Shown one piece after another: positions 10,793 to 22,966 of a DNA stretch of 64,000 nucleotides. Position numbers and translations under genes: made by a program. The DNA lies in NCBI RefSeq assembly GCF_002994745.2, contig NC_037093.1, forward strand, positions 9,722,400 through 9,786,399. Reading direction: 5' to 3'. The stretch is from Rosa chinensis (Eukaryota; Streptophyta; Magnoliopsida; Rosales; Rosaceae). Each line of letters starts with the position of its first letter. The stretch's first letter is position 1. Below the pieces are notes generated by a model, which worked only from the letters and a program-made list of their open reading frames with translations, had not been told where the DNA came from and searched no databases.

Positions 10793-10928
10793 GTGTACAT
10801 CGGAAGTTACAATACAAGACAGCCCTTCAGGGCTGTCATTGACCCAAACATAAAAGTTGGGAACCATAAGCGCATTCCTTGCTAGAAGGTGCGTCGCCCG
10901 ATTACAATCATGTGGGGCAAAAATACAA
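10793..10928 (-). pseudogene. LINE ORF2 C-terminal RNase H remnant
   Basis: The minus strand reads FAPHDCNRATHLLARNAL, then PNFYVWVNDSPEG, then LSCIVTSDV, then a stop. The NRATHLLARNAL...VW pattern is the conserved tail of the RNase H domain in plant L1-type LINEs (RVT_3). Only this 3' end is present, as expected of a 5'-truncated retroposon. No upstream reverse transcriptase is visible. Confidence 0.65.
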
Positions 10929-11241
10929 TAAACTGAACAAAATAAACAAAACAAAGATTTAACTTCTTTAATAGGATCACCTTTAACTACAAAAATAAAC
11001 TAAAATAACCGCTAAAAAAAAATACAAAATAAAAATAAAAATGTTTATTTGAAAGTTAGACCATTAACCCTAAACTTATAGAAATTGATAAAATGCAGTT
11101 TTGACAAGTAAACAGCTATATTTATCTATAGTTTAAGTTTAAGTTTTTCAAATTGAGTCTAAAACCAAATGGAGTTGTATACGCGGCCACGCGGGTCTAG
11201 AACTTTTTAAATGATCTATAGTCATACCTACGCGAAGAAAT

Positions 11242-11283
11242 TTGACTTTTAATTGGTATAGTGTATCCCTCTCTATATATACC
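11242..11283 (+). promoter_or_regulatory. BSP1 core promoter: TATA box, possible W-box
   Basis: A TATA element (ctatatatacc, about 11273-11283) lies about 66 bp before the ATG. A TTGACT motif at 11242-11247 fits the WRKY W-box core, which would suit a defence gene. The W-box role is inference. The same block is split by a solo LTR in BSP3. Confidence 0.6.
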
Positions 11284-11348
11284 ATAGAGTCGATCGGTAG
11301 CAAATTCTGTACAACAACCAAAACCAAAAACAAAGCTTCTTTACAACT

Positions 11349-12158
11349 ATGGCTCAACACTGTATTTTTCTCCTCTCCCTTTTGATAACACTTGCAGGCC
11401 TTCACGCCGCGCATGCAGTCGACTACACAGTCACCAACAACGCCGCATCAAGCGCCGGTGGCATCCGATTCAATAACGACATCGGAGCAGACTATAGCTT
11501 GCAAACACTAAGCTCTGCGGCCGACTTCATATGGAAAGTCTTCCAGCAAAGCACAGATGCGGATAGAAAGAGCGTAGCCAAAGTCAGCTTGTTCATCGAC
11601 AACATGGACGGCGTGGCATACGCTAGCAACAACGAGATTCATGTTAGCGCCAGTTACATAGCAGGCTACTCAGGTACTAGCATTTCGATATACTAGCTCT
11701 CAGTTTTTCATTCAGCACTCCAAAATAAATATCTCAGTTTTTCATTCAGGTATTGCCATTTCTTTTGCTAACGACGACAGTTTGATACCTTGTTCTTTTC
11801 AGGCGACGTGAAGAAGGAGATTACAGGTGTGCTTTACCACGAATCGACGCACATATGGCAGTGGAATGGAAATGGTCAAGCCCCAGGTGGGTTGATTGAA
11901 GGAATTGCAGACTTTGTGAGGTTGAGGGCTGGGTATGCACCGAGTCACTGGGTTCAACCAGGTGAAGGGGATAGGTGGGACCAGGGTTATGATGTTACTG
12001 CTAGGTTTTTGGATTACTGTACTAGTTTGAAAGATGGGTTTGTTGCAGAGTTGAACAACAAGTTGAAGACTGGTTATAGTGTTAACTACTTTGTTGATAT
12101 TCTGGGGAAGAATGTTGATCAGCTCTGGGCTGATTACAAGGCTAAATATGGCAAATAG
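11349..12158 (+). CDS. Basic secretory protein 1 (BSP, PR-17-like)
   Basis: Two exons, 11349-11673 and 11803-12158, join in phase 1 (TCA G|GC GAC) to give 226 residues plus stop, the usual BSP length. Residues 1-23 form a signal peptide ending LHAAHA, so the protein should be secreted to the apoplast. Exon 2 carries HESTHIWQWNG (HExxH at 121-125), then APGGLIEGIAD, with D145 a candidate third zinc ligand. This is the signature of Pfam PF04450, plant putative zinc peptidases related to tobacco NtPRp27 (PR-17). Proteolytic activity is inferred from the fold family. The 129-bp intron contains a duplicated 'ctcagtttttcattcag'. A polyadenylation signal AATAAA lies at 12179-12184. It differs from BSP3 by one residue (Ser versus Thr near residue 57). 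Confidence 0.95.
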
Positions 12159-12184
12159 AGGTAGCTAGACTTATACCCAATAAA

Positions 12185-13442
12185 TTAATCAAGACTGATT
12201 TGAATGAAAATAAGATCTTCTATAATTGTATCAGATAAAGAAATTATTGTGCGTACCAATAATAAAAAAAAAATATTGTATCAATAAATATGCACGAATT
12301 GATGTACGCCTGTACCCACTAAAGCAAAGAGAATTTTGGCGTTTTTTTTTTGTTTTTGTTTTTTTTCACTGGATATACTAGTTGAACTGTGTTCTTCAAC
12401 TTTCTTGCGGAAAACAGTTTTAATTGAAGGGTCAAAATATTATGTCACAGTTTGTCAAAAACCAAGCCTCGTAATATATCACGTTGGAAAACAATGGAGT
12501 CACGGAGGCCCATTGACTTTCTCAATGGATAATTGTAACTTTATCCTTTGATTACTAAAAGAGGGTATCTTCAAAATTTGATCATCATCTGCTTGGATAA
12601 CCTATTCCTTAGTTGAACCAGACTTTGCTGCTCTCCTTCTCATCCGAGGACTGCAAGTAATTAAATGAATCCCATTCCTTAGTGACTGATACATAAATAA
12701 TTAAACTATAAGTGGCACGGCAAGTCTGCGTTATAGTTTTCAAAGCTAGGTAATTCTTGTGCATGGAATTCTGCTACACCAATGAAGTTGGGGTATGTTT
12801 TCTTTCATAGATGGACAAGGAATCTGGGACAAATATATGGAGAAGAAAATAAATTGAATCATTAAAATGGAAATCATGCCTTTCATGAAGGAATCAAAAG
12901 TACCAAATTTCTTCTCCATGGAATTGGTGAATAGGGGATTTGGTAATTACTACCATATCTAAGAAATTTGTGTGTAGTTAAAAAGTTGTATTTGTTGTTG
13001 GGTCTTAACTAAAAGTCTAGATTTACATACTATGATGAATAAGATGTGGGGGCTTCTATAGTTCTATCTATATCCACAGTTGTAGTGACGTAAATCCGAA
13101 AAGTGGCGAGGACAAAAATGAAGCTTTGGGATTTAGCACAAAAATAGTGTCCCTTTTTTTTTTTTTTTTTTTTGATAAGGGATTTGGAGGCTCAGCCCCA
13201 CGTCTGGAATGTCTTTTTTTTTTTTTTTAAAGATACAAGGATAAATATCTGATCAAATTCTGCATATATAAATAAAAAAGTAAGTAAATATTAATGGTTA
13301 ATCAAAGCTCGTAGAGCCGAAAAATTGTTGACCAGTTGATATGTAAATTTATAGCACATCTTATGATAGTCTTTCCACTCCACTACCGCCGCAAGGGTTG
13401 TGACCCTTTTGAAGTAAATAGGAATATGACTTGCATGTGGTC
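12185..13442. other. BSP1 3' flank, non-coding
   Basis: This matches 38758-40340 downstream of BSP3 almost base for base, and shorter pieces at 60170-60560 and 63330-63660. It contains T-rich tracts and no supported gene. The 216-bp open frame near 12336 is in shared flank and not in a recognisable family. Confidence 0.7.
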
Positions 13443-13450
13443 ATCCAAAT

Positions 13451-14121
13451 TAGGGGTCATCCTAGCCCGGCCCTACCCTAAATTTTAGGGCTTAGGGCCG
13501 GGCCGGGCCTAGTCAAAGTCAACAAAATTTAGGGCCGCATAGGGTCTGGTCGGGGCTTAAATATGCTAACTCTTACCCACTCGAAAAGCCTGATTCGTTA
13601 GGGCCAAAAGGGCTGAGTTTGGCCGGCCTTCTGAATAGAGCCGAAAAAGGCCTTGTTTTGTATAACCAAAAAAAAAAAAAATTGTATTTTTTCCTCAAAA
13701 TGTGGCTAAATGATTATATAGGTAATACAAGATTCATTGTTTTTTGTTGATCATATTTAACACACACACACACACACACATATAGAAATTAACTTATAAC
13801 ATTTATTAATTTAGTTAAGTTGGTTATATTCAATTAACTATCTCTTTAAATATATTAATATCAATTGTTGTGTAACAAGGAAAATAATAGTTAAAGAAAA
13901 CAAAACCTATGTAATAGAAAATAATAAAAATAATATATAAATTTTAGGGTAGGGCCGGTAGGGCTTTTAGGGCCTGGCTGGGCAGTAGGGTAGGGCCGGG
14001 CTTCATTTGCATGACCCTTACCCTACCCTATTTGAGAAAGGGTAGGGCCGGCCAGCCCTAATGTAAGGGCCGAGCGGGTTTAGGGCGGGCTTAGAGTTGA
14101 AGGGTTAAATGATGAGGCCTA
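13451..14121. mobile_element. hAT-type MITE (671 bp), GC-rich ends
   Basis: Ends TAGGGGTCATC and its imperfect inverse GATGAGGCCTA are flanked by the 8-bp duplication ATCCAAAT (13443-13450 and 14122-14129). The BSP3 unit has the empty site 'catccaaatgcagcc' at about 40336. Subterminal runs of 'agggccggg'-like motifs occur on both sides, with an AT-rich centre. There is no coding. The 8-bp duplication and TAGGG start indicate the hAT superfamily. Confidence 0.9.
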
Positions 14122-14129
14122 ATCCAAAT

Positions 14130-15430
14130 GCAGCCAAATCGAGTTACCAACTTGGAGTCAAACTTTCCAGTTTGATTTTATCAGTAAGACTGCCAATTTA
14201 CAAAAATCTAATCTTCATGAACAACTTTTTAACTCAAATTTAATCTTCATCAAAGTTAGATGTTATCAGTAAGACGGTCAATTAACGTGGAGATTTCATT
14301 ACCAACCCCATTTTACATGTACTAATTTCCGCGTATGTAGAGCATTCTATAGATTCAGTCAACTTCAATAAGCTTAATTTTATCATGAATCTTCATTTTG
14401 GACTTGACATACAACGTGATTAGCGGGGAGGTTCTTCTTCTGCTAATTTTGTCTCTTTAATTTGTCATTTTATTGTTGGTTTTCCTGCTTGTTTAGCGTA
14501 ACCTAATTCATGCCTGGTAATCCTCTTTTCTTGTTTTCTATTGCATTGTTATACGTATACACAAATTGAAAAGAACCCAAAAGTGTTCCAAAAAAAAAAA
14601 AGCCTAAACCAACCCAAAAACTTATGATCATTGACTAGGCCTATAATAACTTGAGACACCAGAATAACAAAATAAAATGGACTTGGAAATCTTTAGACCA
14701 TAAAGACTTAGACTGTTAGACATCATCTATCAGCAAAGACAATTAGGCACGACAGAGTCCAAGTCCAGGTCAATGGTAGCAGCCAGCAATGCCTTTATTT
14801 TCTTGGTATATAGTATATAATCAGTCCCACATATTAATTATTGCCCTGCGCGTATGTATGGACCATAGTCAGTCCCAATTATTAAAGTAATTTAATTTCA
14901 ATCAAAAACTTCACTTGATAAAATCTTAGTCAGTAATTTTTTATATTTTATGTGAATAAAACAAGTACTTACGTTTTATTTAAAAATATTTTTGTACTTC
15001 ATACTTTTGAAAGAGGCTAGTTAAATTTCCATACTTTTGCAGTCAAAAGTATTATACATGATTTTTACTTTTTTTTTTCCCTTATGTTACCCATATTATT
15101 GAACAAAATGAATATAAATGAATATTTTTTAATTATTTAATTAATTAAAAATATTTTGCCAAACTTTTCAACGAACTATTTGAGAAAATATCTGAATAAT
15201 ATACGTATGTATTTTTCGCGTACTATACACGTCCCGTTTTTTACTAATTATGGATAAAATAATATAGGCTTCACAATCAAAATCAATTGATCGACAACAG
15301 TTTATAAACACGTGCATGGTCGCAATTTTTGCATGTAAGATCCATATTCTCATGAACATGCTCCGCATGTGGGAGCTGTATGTGGGAGCTTCATTTTTTC
15401 AGGTGTAATTTATATTCTAACGTTGCAACC
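14130..15430. repeat. Segmental duplication, 3' part of BSP1 unit
   Basis: Colinear with 40341-40901 plus 50821-51540 of the BSP3 unit, where a copia element splits it at GACTT. Homology ends abruptly after 'attctaacgttgcaa' at about 15429. I see no gene. Confidence 0.85.
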
Positions 15431-17233
15431 AAAGTCCCAGCCGCTGCCCAGATCCCAGATGCAGCGATGACGCCATCACCCGTCGCCGACAAACCCCACC
15501 CCAGCGCTGCTCCACTCTTGCCCTCATCCCCGATCCCAGAAGAACAGATCGAGATCGATCAGTCCGCTCCGAGATCCCGCCACCATCCTCCAACCCTGGA
15601 CCAAACTGCTGCCACAAAAACATGCTGCTAGCCCGAATCACCATCCTCTCCCAGGCAGGAACGCAGCGGCAGCAACACCGACGGCGTTCGGCCGGGAGAG
15701 ATCCCTGACTCTGCCCTGTTTTTTTTTTTTTCCCTCCGCGCGTAGGGTTTCTCTACGACGATCGACACACCTTTGTGTTCATATTTGATGAAAATTTTGG
15801 ACCATCATCATAAACAATGGCTAAAGAGCCTCAACATTGTTTATCGGTGAAGTTGTTCTTGTTACTACTTAATTGTGGAAAGAAATTGGGTCGGGAAGAC
15901 ACCACATGTAACAAATAAAAAGAGATGGATATTATTAAGCAAATGCTCAACCTGGGATTTGAAGAAAATGGTATAAGTACTGTTTCCGGTAAGAATATGG
16001 AGTTAATGGGTGCCCTTAGCAGTTTTGGGCACACTTAAAGAAAAATGGAAGGAAGTCAAAATGGTTAATTTTGTGATTGGTCAACTTGGTCATTCCTAGT
16101 CAAATCAGGAAAAGTGGGTTGGACGATTGGATAATCGTCTAGATTTTAATTAAGTGTTTAACGGTCCATTAACGATTATTATGTCGGAATCTAGGACTCC
16201 AGTTACCTGAAGAACAGAAGATTTGTGAATTTCAGACAACTTTAGAATCCAGGTAGGGGATTCGGGGCCTTTCTCGGTTAGTAGATTTCTTGTTTTATAT
16301 AAAGTGATGCATGATGCATGTTAAATTATATGGTATATATGGTTATGTTTAAATGCAATGCATACTAACCATTCCGTGAGAGATATCGTTGATGGCTTGA
16401 GAGCGCAAGGAGCACTGTCTTCCTTGGGTTCAATCCCCTAAACCTCCGGAGGGTTAGCTACACCGGTCGGACAGTGCGCGATTTTAATGACGACCCGGTT
16501 CCGTGTGTGTAGCTAGGTAGCGGACGCTCTCGCTACGCTTACCTGGTTATGAATTGATTTGAGGTAAGGTCGTGTAGTTGGTCTATGGGACAAGCCATTA
16601 GGTATTGTTTTGGGCCCGTATTTACTTGAAGTTCATGCATCGGATTTTATATCGGAAAATCATCTAAATTTGTCATTCTTAAATATAATGCATTTACATA
16701 TGTTTTTATACTGGCGCCACAAAAGTTTATTTAAAGGTTTTCAAATCTAGTGGGGGTGAAGCCCCTGTTGAGTAGCTAGGACGAAAACTTACCCCTACAA
16801 CAATGTGGATGCAGGTACTGTGCACTGGTGACAGGATTGATGGACGGAGCGGGTGTGCAGAGTCAACTTCGGTAAATGGTTGTAATGGGAACCGGTTCCG
16901 AAGTTTAATTCCATTTCTTGATTGTTTAGTGTTATCTCAGGAGTAGTTGATTGATCATTTATTCTAAATTCGATACTCGGATATGTCGATTATTTCTTGA
17001 CTTCTTGTTGACTCATGCCTTAGACCAACAAATATTTGAAATAAAAGTTTTAAAGTTTTCACCTCAAAATTATTTTAAACGTTTTCGCTGTGCGGTTTAC
17101 GAAAAATTATTTATGAAAATACCTTGTGGGTTTCTGGAATGTAAATTGAACCTTCGGTTTATGTTTCGGGGTCTCGCGGCACTGTGACGTACTCAAGCTG
17201 GTGAGGTGGTGAGGTGCAGTTTGGGGCGTTACA
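15431..17233. mobile_element. LTR-retrotransposon remnant (gypsy-like LTR end)
   Basis: This stretch replaces the paralogous flank. It opens with a GC-rich block (15431-15740) and ends 'ttggggcgttaca' at 17233, a common 3' terminus for plant Ty3/gypsy LTRs. After that the tandemly duplicated host sequence 'cccaaggtttcaa' resumes. Open frames are short and unrelated to known families. I could not find a matching TG start or target-site duplication, so the left boundary and class are uncertain. Confidence 0.4.
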
Positions 17234-18670
17234 CCCAAGGTTTCAAATTTCAGTACTTCAAATTTAAGGAAATTTTCTCTTTTCGATAGAAATTTCCATT
17301 AAAAATAAAGAAATCATATTAATTGCAATTATAAAACAATATTTTTGAATGAAACTTTTACATAGACTAAACTAACCTATAATAAACCTATTTACAATGC
17401 AGCCTCTCTAAAATTATACATTTATAATAGAATTGTGATATTTAATATGTACGAGTAATTAACTAGTACTGTAAAAGGTTGCTAAACTAGTGTTTTTATC
17501 TATATGTAATTATAAAGCTCAACTTTGCTAGGGTTTGATAGAACGCCGCTGATGGGTGGGAGTTTATGTAATCTTCTTCATCTCCAATGGAGAACACTGT
17601 CGGCGCTTCCCCAGGTGACGTATACCTCGAGAGCGGTGCAAACCGTCTCTTCTTTTCTTCCGTTTTGCTCTATGAAGGGGTGGTCTTTGTCTTCTTTTGT
17701 GGTGGTGAATCGTGATTTTCTCCCTCTTTCTCAAGTCGCCATGACCTGGAATTCAGTCTGGCGAACTAGTGAAGGTGGTTGGCTACCTTTCGATGGAAAA
17801 AGGGAGGTCTTGGGTTGGATCCGGATTTAGGATCCAGGTTCTTTGAAGGTGGAATGGAAATCCAATCTGGAAGTTGGATGGTGGAGATCGTTGGCTGCTG
17901 GTTTCCGATGGTTTCTTGGTGGCGGTGGCCAATTGTTGGTGGCGGAGAGATTGTCTGTCAGAATTGAAACGTTTGGCTACTGTGGGTTTGCCATCGAGTT
18001 GTTAGAGGGAGCGGTTGATTCTCTCAGGCGAGCGGCAGTGGCACCGCAAGTGGAGTTTCTCCTGCCAGGCAGTGCACGGGGTGCTGGTGTAGTGTTTTGG
18101 TGCACCGGCTGCGGTAGAGCCTGTTACCAAGACGAGCTAACTACTAGGGGATGACCTAATGTGGCTTGGGCTCAAGTCTGTTATTTGGGCCTGAGACTTT
18201 TTGGGTGCTCTATAGCAATAGAAATTGGGCTTACTAAGTCTTGGATCCGGATCTGGGATCCAAGTGGTTTTTCTATTAAAACTTGGGATCTGGGACAGCT
18301 CTCAGTTCTATATCCAATCTTTTATTTTGTTTGGGATCAATACTCGCGAGGAACTGCTGGGATTATTAGTCTGAGGTTGTCAGCGAGTCTACTGATGGAT
18401 GCTGCGGAAAAATTTTATTGTCAGTTTTTTATTAGTGTACTCTCCCTTTAGCTTCACTCAATAGGCGGAGTCGTATTGTGTTTAGCGGTGTCTCTTTTTG
18501 ACGGCCCTATAGGGGCGGGTCACTGTGTAATATTTCTTCTTCCATATTGAATAAAAATGTATGACCTCCTTCAACTCAAAAAAATCTATATGTAATTATA
18601 ATTGTGTTGTATATTCATAATGTGAATGTGATTTGCTTTTTTTTTTTTTATATATTTTTTTTATGGCTGG
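17234..18670 (+). repeat. Tandem segmental duplication, copy 1
   Basis: Host sequence starting 'cccaaggtttcaa' recurs at about 19008. Both copies run through 'gaatgaaacttttacatag' and 'gaattgtgatatttaatatg' to 'ttatggctggaaccca'. Copy 1 carries the retroposon 17515-18584, and copy 2 carries a different one (19118-19472). Confidence 0.85.
17515..18584 (+). mobile_element. Poly(A) retroposon with 16-bp TSD
   Basis: It is bounded by perfect 16-bp duplications TCTATATGTAATTATA (17499-17514 and 18585-18600) and ends in an A-rich tail after 'aactc', so it was inserted by LINE-type target-primed reverse transcription. The empty site survives at about 19630. Open frames (for example 17525-17830) are not reverse transcriptase. 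The 1.07-kb body may be a LINE 5'/3' end fusion or a non-autonomous retroposon. I do not recognise its family. Confidence 0.85.
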
Positions 18671-18671
18671 A

Positions 18672-18975
18672 ACCCAATTGAATTGTCATTGTTCCACAAT
18701 ATATAGATCATTCAACCTTGACTAAATGGCATACAAGTTGAATTATCAATGGCGTACAAGTTGAATTGTCATTGTTGCACAATATATAGAGCACTCAACC
18801 TTAACTAACTTAACCTTGACTAAATGGTGTACAAGTTGAATTGTCAATGGCGTACAAGTTGAATTGTCATTGTTCCATAATATATAGACCAATCAACCTT
18901 GACTAAATGGCGTACAAGTTGAATTGTCATTCTTCCACACTAAGTGACATACAAGTTGAATTCGGACAATGCATA
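18672..18975 (+). repeat. Minisatellite-like tandem repeat
   Basis: Four to five diverged units combine 'gcgtacaagttgaattgtca', 'ttgttccacaatatatagac' and 'tcaaccttgactaaatgg'. The units are uneven and contiguous, so this is not a CRISPR-like array. It is absent from copy 2 of the tandem duplication near 19720. Confidence 0.85.
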
Positions 18976-19117
18976 TAAAAGCACCGTTTGAGTAATACTA
19001 GTCTTACCCAAGGTTTCAAGTTTTAGTACTTCAAATTTAAGAAAATTTCAAAGAAAGTTTCAATTTCGGTTCAATATAAAGAAATCATATTAATTGCATT
19101 TATAAAATGATATTTCT

Positions 19118-19472
19118 AGTGGCAGGGTGAGACTAAGTGTCATCGGATTTCTTTTTCGGCGGCAATATAGGAGGAAAGCTGTGCTAAAGCTGGTAATTAT
19201 GCTATGTTGTAATTTGGTTACATATCGAGTTATCTTTCCGCTATGTCACTGCTATGTTAAAGCAATTGGAGTAGCTTATTGTGCACTCTTTGGTAGTTGG
19301 TGCTTTTTAGAATACATGTCTTATGTAGATATTCCTGATATTATTTTAGGACATACTCTAGATGCTTATTGTAATAAGGGGTTTAGGCTTAACGTACCCT
19401 TCTTGTATTCGACAGTTTCATTTATCGAGGCTTGAAGGCAGCCGCACCAGCCCTTTATTAAAAAAAGAAGAA
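19118..19472 (+). mobile_element. 5'-truncated LINE-like retroposon
   Basis: This 355-bp insertion ends 'ccctttattaaaaaaag' and is flanked by the near-perfect duplication GATATTTCT/GATATTTTT. The paralogous site at about 17336 lacks it. A 102-codon frame (19127-19435) crosses most of it but resembles no domain I know. It is probably LINE 3' sequence. Confidence 0.65.
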
Positions 19473-19739
19473 GATATTTTTGAATGAAACTTTTACATAG
19501 ACTAAACTAACCTATAATAAACCTATTTACAATGTAGCATCTCTAAAATTATACATTTATAATAGAATTGTGATATTTAATATGTACGAGTAATTAACTA
19601 GTACTGGAGTAGGTTGCTAAACTAATGTTTTTATCTCTATGTCATTATAATTGTGCTGTATATTGATAATGTGAATGTGATTTACTTGTTTATTTTATTA
19701 TTTTTTTTATGGCTGGAACCCAGTGAGAGGCTTGGTCAT

Positions 19740-20374
19740 CATGCATTTTTCACTAATAATTAGAAAAATACGTACAACTATGAAGGGGGGAGGATGTAAT
19801 CCCAAAACCCCATGAATGAAAATAAACAAGTACAACAAAACAATATAAGGTATTAAGAATAAGTGTTACTACGATGTGGTTTGATCCATATGGTTGAACT
19901 GCTTACATTTAATATCATATAATATTGCTCCCAAGTACATGAATTTTGGAAATGATTTTTGTAGCAGATAAAAGCCAAAAGGTTTTTTTGTTGTATTCAA
20001 CTTGATTGGGAAAAAAATCAAAATATAATATTTTCTCTATGAAAATATGAGTAAAAACTTCGTTGTCGGTGGCAAACAAATTTCACATAAATTTTGAAGA
20101 AATTTCGGACAAATTTTCAGTGTAAATTTTTAAATAATTTTTTTGTGTGTAATTTGAGAAATTAAGAATTTTGTGGAGATGTATGGAAAATTTTGAAAAT
20201 TTTTGAGAAACTCTTGAAGGAAATGATATAGCATATGAATTTCGTTTCGGTACTTCCAAATTACAGAAATTTTAGAGAAATTTGAAACCTTGAAACCCCC
20301 CGGATCGCTACATACATGGCTCCTAACGATTGGACAGAAAACACGTTGATCCTTCCAATGTCTCATAAACGAAC
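19740..20374. other. BSP2 upstream region, non-coding
   Basis: AT-rich DNA with a short 'gaaatttt'-type repetitive stretch at 20085-20290. I see no gene or clear transposon boundary. Confidence 0.5.
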
Positions 20375-20384
20375 TCTATATAAA
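20375..20384 (+). promoter_or_regulatory. BSP2 TATA box relic
   Basis: Ctatataaac lies about 75 bp before the ATG at 20459, the same spacing as in the intact BSP copies. The promoter core therefore survives although the gene is broken. Confidence 0.6.
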
Positions 20385-21302
20385 CAACAAAGATCAAGGA
20401 CATTTTACATCTGCAATTAAAGCCAGTTAATTAGCTAGTGTTGTTAAAATTAAGCATCATGGCTCGTTTCTCTTGTCTTTCATCCTTGCCTCTCTCCTAG
20501 CCCTAACTACTCTGCATGGAACCCATGCAGTCGAGTTCGTCGTCTTTAACCGGGCTCTCAACACCTCTGGCGGAGTCCGCTTCAGAAACCAGCTAGGGAG
20601 GAACTACGTACACCCAGCAAAGGATGAGCGCTGCCACAAATTTTATCTGGAACCTCTTTAAAGAAACTACAGCTGCGGAGAGAAAGAACGTGCCACGAGT
20701 AAGCTTGTTCGCAGATGACATGGATGGCATCGCGTATACCATCAACGATGAGATTCACGTCGGAGCTAAATACATATAGGTATATATAGTCTAATTTCGA
20801 TAACATCCTAGAATATTCGTTTTTTTTTTGTCCTAGTTTTAACTTAAAATGGAATCATCAAAGGCGTAGCTACATACGGGCTCCGTTGGGCTCAATGGCG
20901 GAGCTAGGATTTAAAAATAGAGAGGGCTAAAAAAAATATTTTCTTAAAATTTTTACTAATGCTTTTAAATTATTTTTTTTCTTAAGTTTTACAAGTAATA
21001 TGTTTTATTCTTTTCTTAAATTAAACCACATTATATATATTAAATAATCAAATAGCTAACTGATTCAAAAAATAAACATTATAACGTGTAATAGAAATTC
21101 GATAACAAAAGTTTATGACAAAATAACACACATACTCAAATTGTACCCCGCGCCCTTAAATAGAAACAAAAATCTTTAATTATTGAATATGTATTATAAT
21201 TCTCAACCGGCTCTTTTTCAGACCTAATTTACACACACACACACAAAACTTTTTTATGTGACTATGTCTTTTAAAGCATAATAGAAAATAAAATAAAGGA
21301 GG

Positions 21303-22117
21303 GTTCTAGTTGGATCTCCAAATTTAATAAAGGAGGGTTCTAGTTGGATCTCCAAATTTGATATTTGGACCTTGCCTACTTATTAAACCTCAAATTCACT
21401 TTTTTGATTACTTAAAAGGTGTATTTTACCAAAATATCCTTCAACAATCAAAATTGTATTTTCAACAATTTGTTTTTTTTATTATTATTATTATTTTTTT
21501 TTTATCTCTATCAATTCATCCATGAAGAATTTTTTGAGGGAGTTGCCTACATTTTTGATGTACTTTCATTAGTGGAACTAGAAAGTGATTCTTGGAGATG
21601 CCGAAGAAGTAGACAATTACAAAGATTTTTTGCTATTCTAGATCATAGTTTTTTTGTTTATTTTGCAATATGAATGGTTCTAGAAAAGACTTTGGTTCTC
21701 AAATAAATAACATATGTCTATTAAATCTAATTAAAATGAGTTGATCTTGAATCTTAGTTAGTACTATCTACACCAAAATATTCTAAATTTTAAGGAAATT
21801 TAAAATCAAATTGTTTTGAATCTACTTTTGTATTAAATGATAGGGCCATGTATAGAAATTATTATTTCTACTTAATTGTTTTAGTAAATTATAAAATTAT
21901 GTAGGTAATATAAGGAAATTCTAAAGAAGAAAAAAATAATTTATTTGTTGAATGTTATATTAATGGCGGAGGTAAGAAGAGTATTTTTTTTTCTTTTCCT
22001 TTTGATCTCTATCTCTAGTTGTCTTTTCATATGAGTTGACAAAGTTTATTGATAATTGAAAAAAAACAAAATAGAGGTCCAAATATTAAATTTGTAGGTC
22101 CAACTAGAACCACCCTA
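21303..22117. mobile_element. Nested MITE inside left arm
   Basis: Ends 'gggttctagttggatctcc' and the inverse 'ggtccaactagaaccaccc' are about 800 bp apart and complementary. The relative at 30988-31917 lacks it ('gtaaaataaaataaaatact' is continuous there), so it is a secondary insertion. The same insertion is present in the right arm (22513-22556 plus 28948-29690). A 54-bp stretch at its left edge is duplicated in tandem (21298-21360). Confidence 0.7.
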
Positions 22118-22556
22118 AAATCAAATCAAATACTTCAAGTAAAGAAATAACATATGTATGACTAAAATAAGAAAAGAAATAACATATGGGCTAAGTTTAT
22201 AAATTTGAGGTGGGCTAATTTTTAATATTTGATATTTTAAACCATAATTAAGCTATAAAATTTATGTCTTTTTTCAAAATTTAGGGTGGGCTGTAGCCCA
22301 ACCAAAGGCGTAGCTACATACGGGCTCCGTTGGGCTACAGCCCACCCTAAATTTTGAAAAAAAACATAAATTTTATAGCTTAATTATGGTTTAAAATATC
22401 AAATATTAAAAATTAGCCCACCTCAAATTTATAAACTTAGCCCATATGTTATTTCTTTTCTTATTTTAGTCATACATATGTTATTTCTTTACTTGAAGTA
22501 TTTGATTTGATTTTAGGGTGGTTCTAGTTGGACCTACAAATTTAATATTTGGACCT

Positions 22557-22774
22557 TGTTTTAGGGAAACGAGAATTGAGAGATAATCGCTGTGTCTTCT
22601 CATTGATAATAGGGGCCTTTTTATATAGAGGATTACAATGCATAGAATCTCAATCATACAAGGAAAGTAATTCTACATTGAATAGGATTCTAGATCCTTC
22701 TACTTAAATCCTATTACCACTAGGTCAAGTAACCTAGAGTTTGGGCTAAACACAAATTAGGTTTTCCTTGAACA
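22557..22774 (-). repeat. 3' LTR of copia-1
   Basis: 218 bp, TG...CA, nearly identical to 28725-28942. It contains 'tttatatagagg', which on either strand could act as the LTR TATA region. Confidence 0.95.
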
Positions 22775-22966
22775 CTCCCCCTTGTGTTGCCCAAACGCGG
22801 TGCTTCTCTAGTTGCCTCGTTAAAAACCTTGCCGAGTAACAAAAACCCAGTGGGACAAAAATAACCTCGGTCGAAGGGGAAAAAGAGCACAACACACCCT
22901 TCACGATTCGAGACGAACATGTAGACATCTCCCCCTGATGTCTGCGCCTCCCCCTGATGACTACAA

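Noticed and set aside
15380..15644. Overlapping short frames in a GC-rich block
   Set aside because: Both strands are open only because of GC-rich composition at the start of a retroelement remnant. No domain is present.
18672..18975. Regular repeats that might suggest a CRISPR-like array
   Set aside because: The units are diverged, contiguous and without unique spacers, and the setting is a plant nuclear genome. It is a minisatellite.
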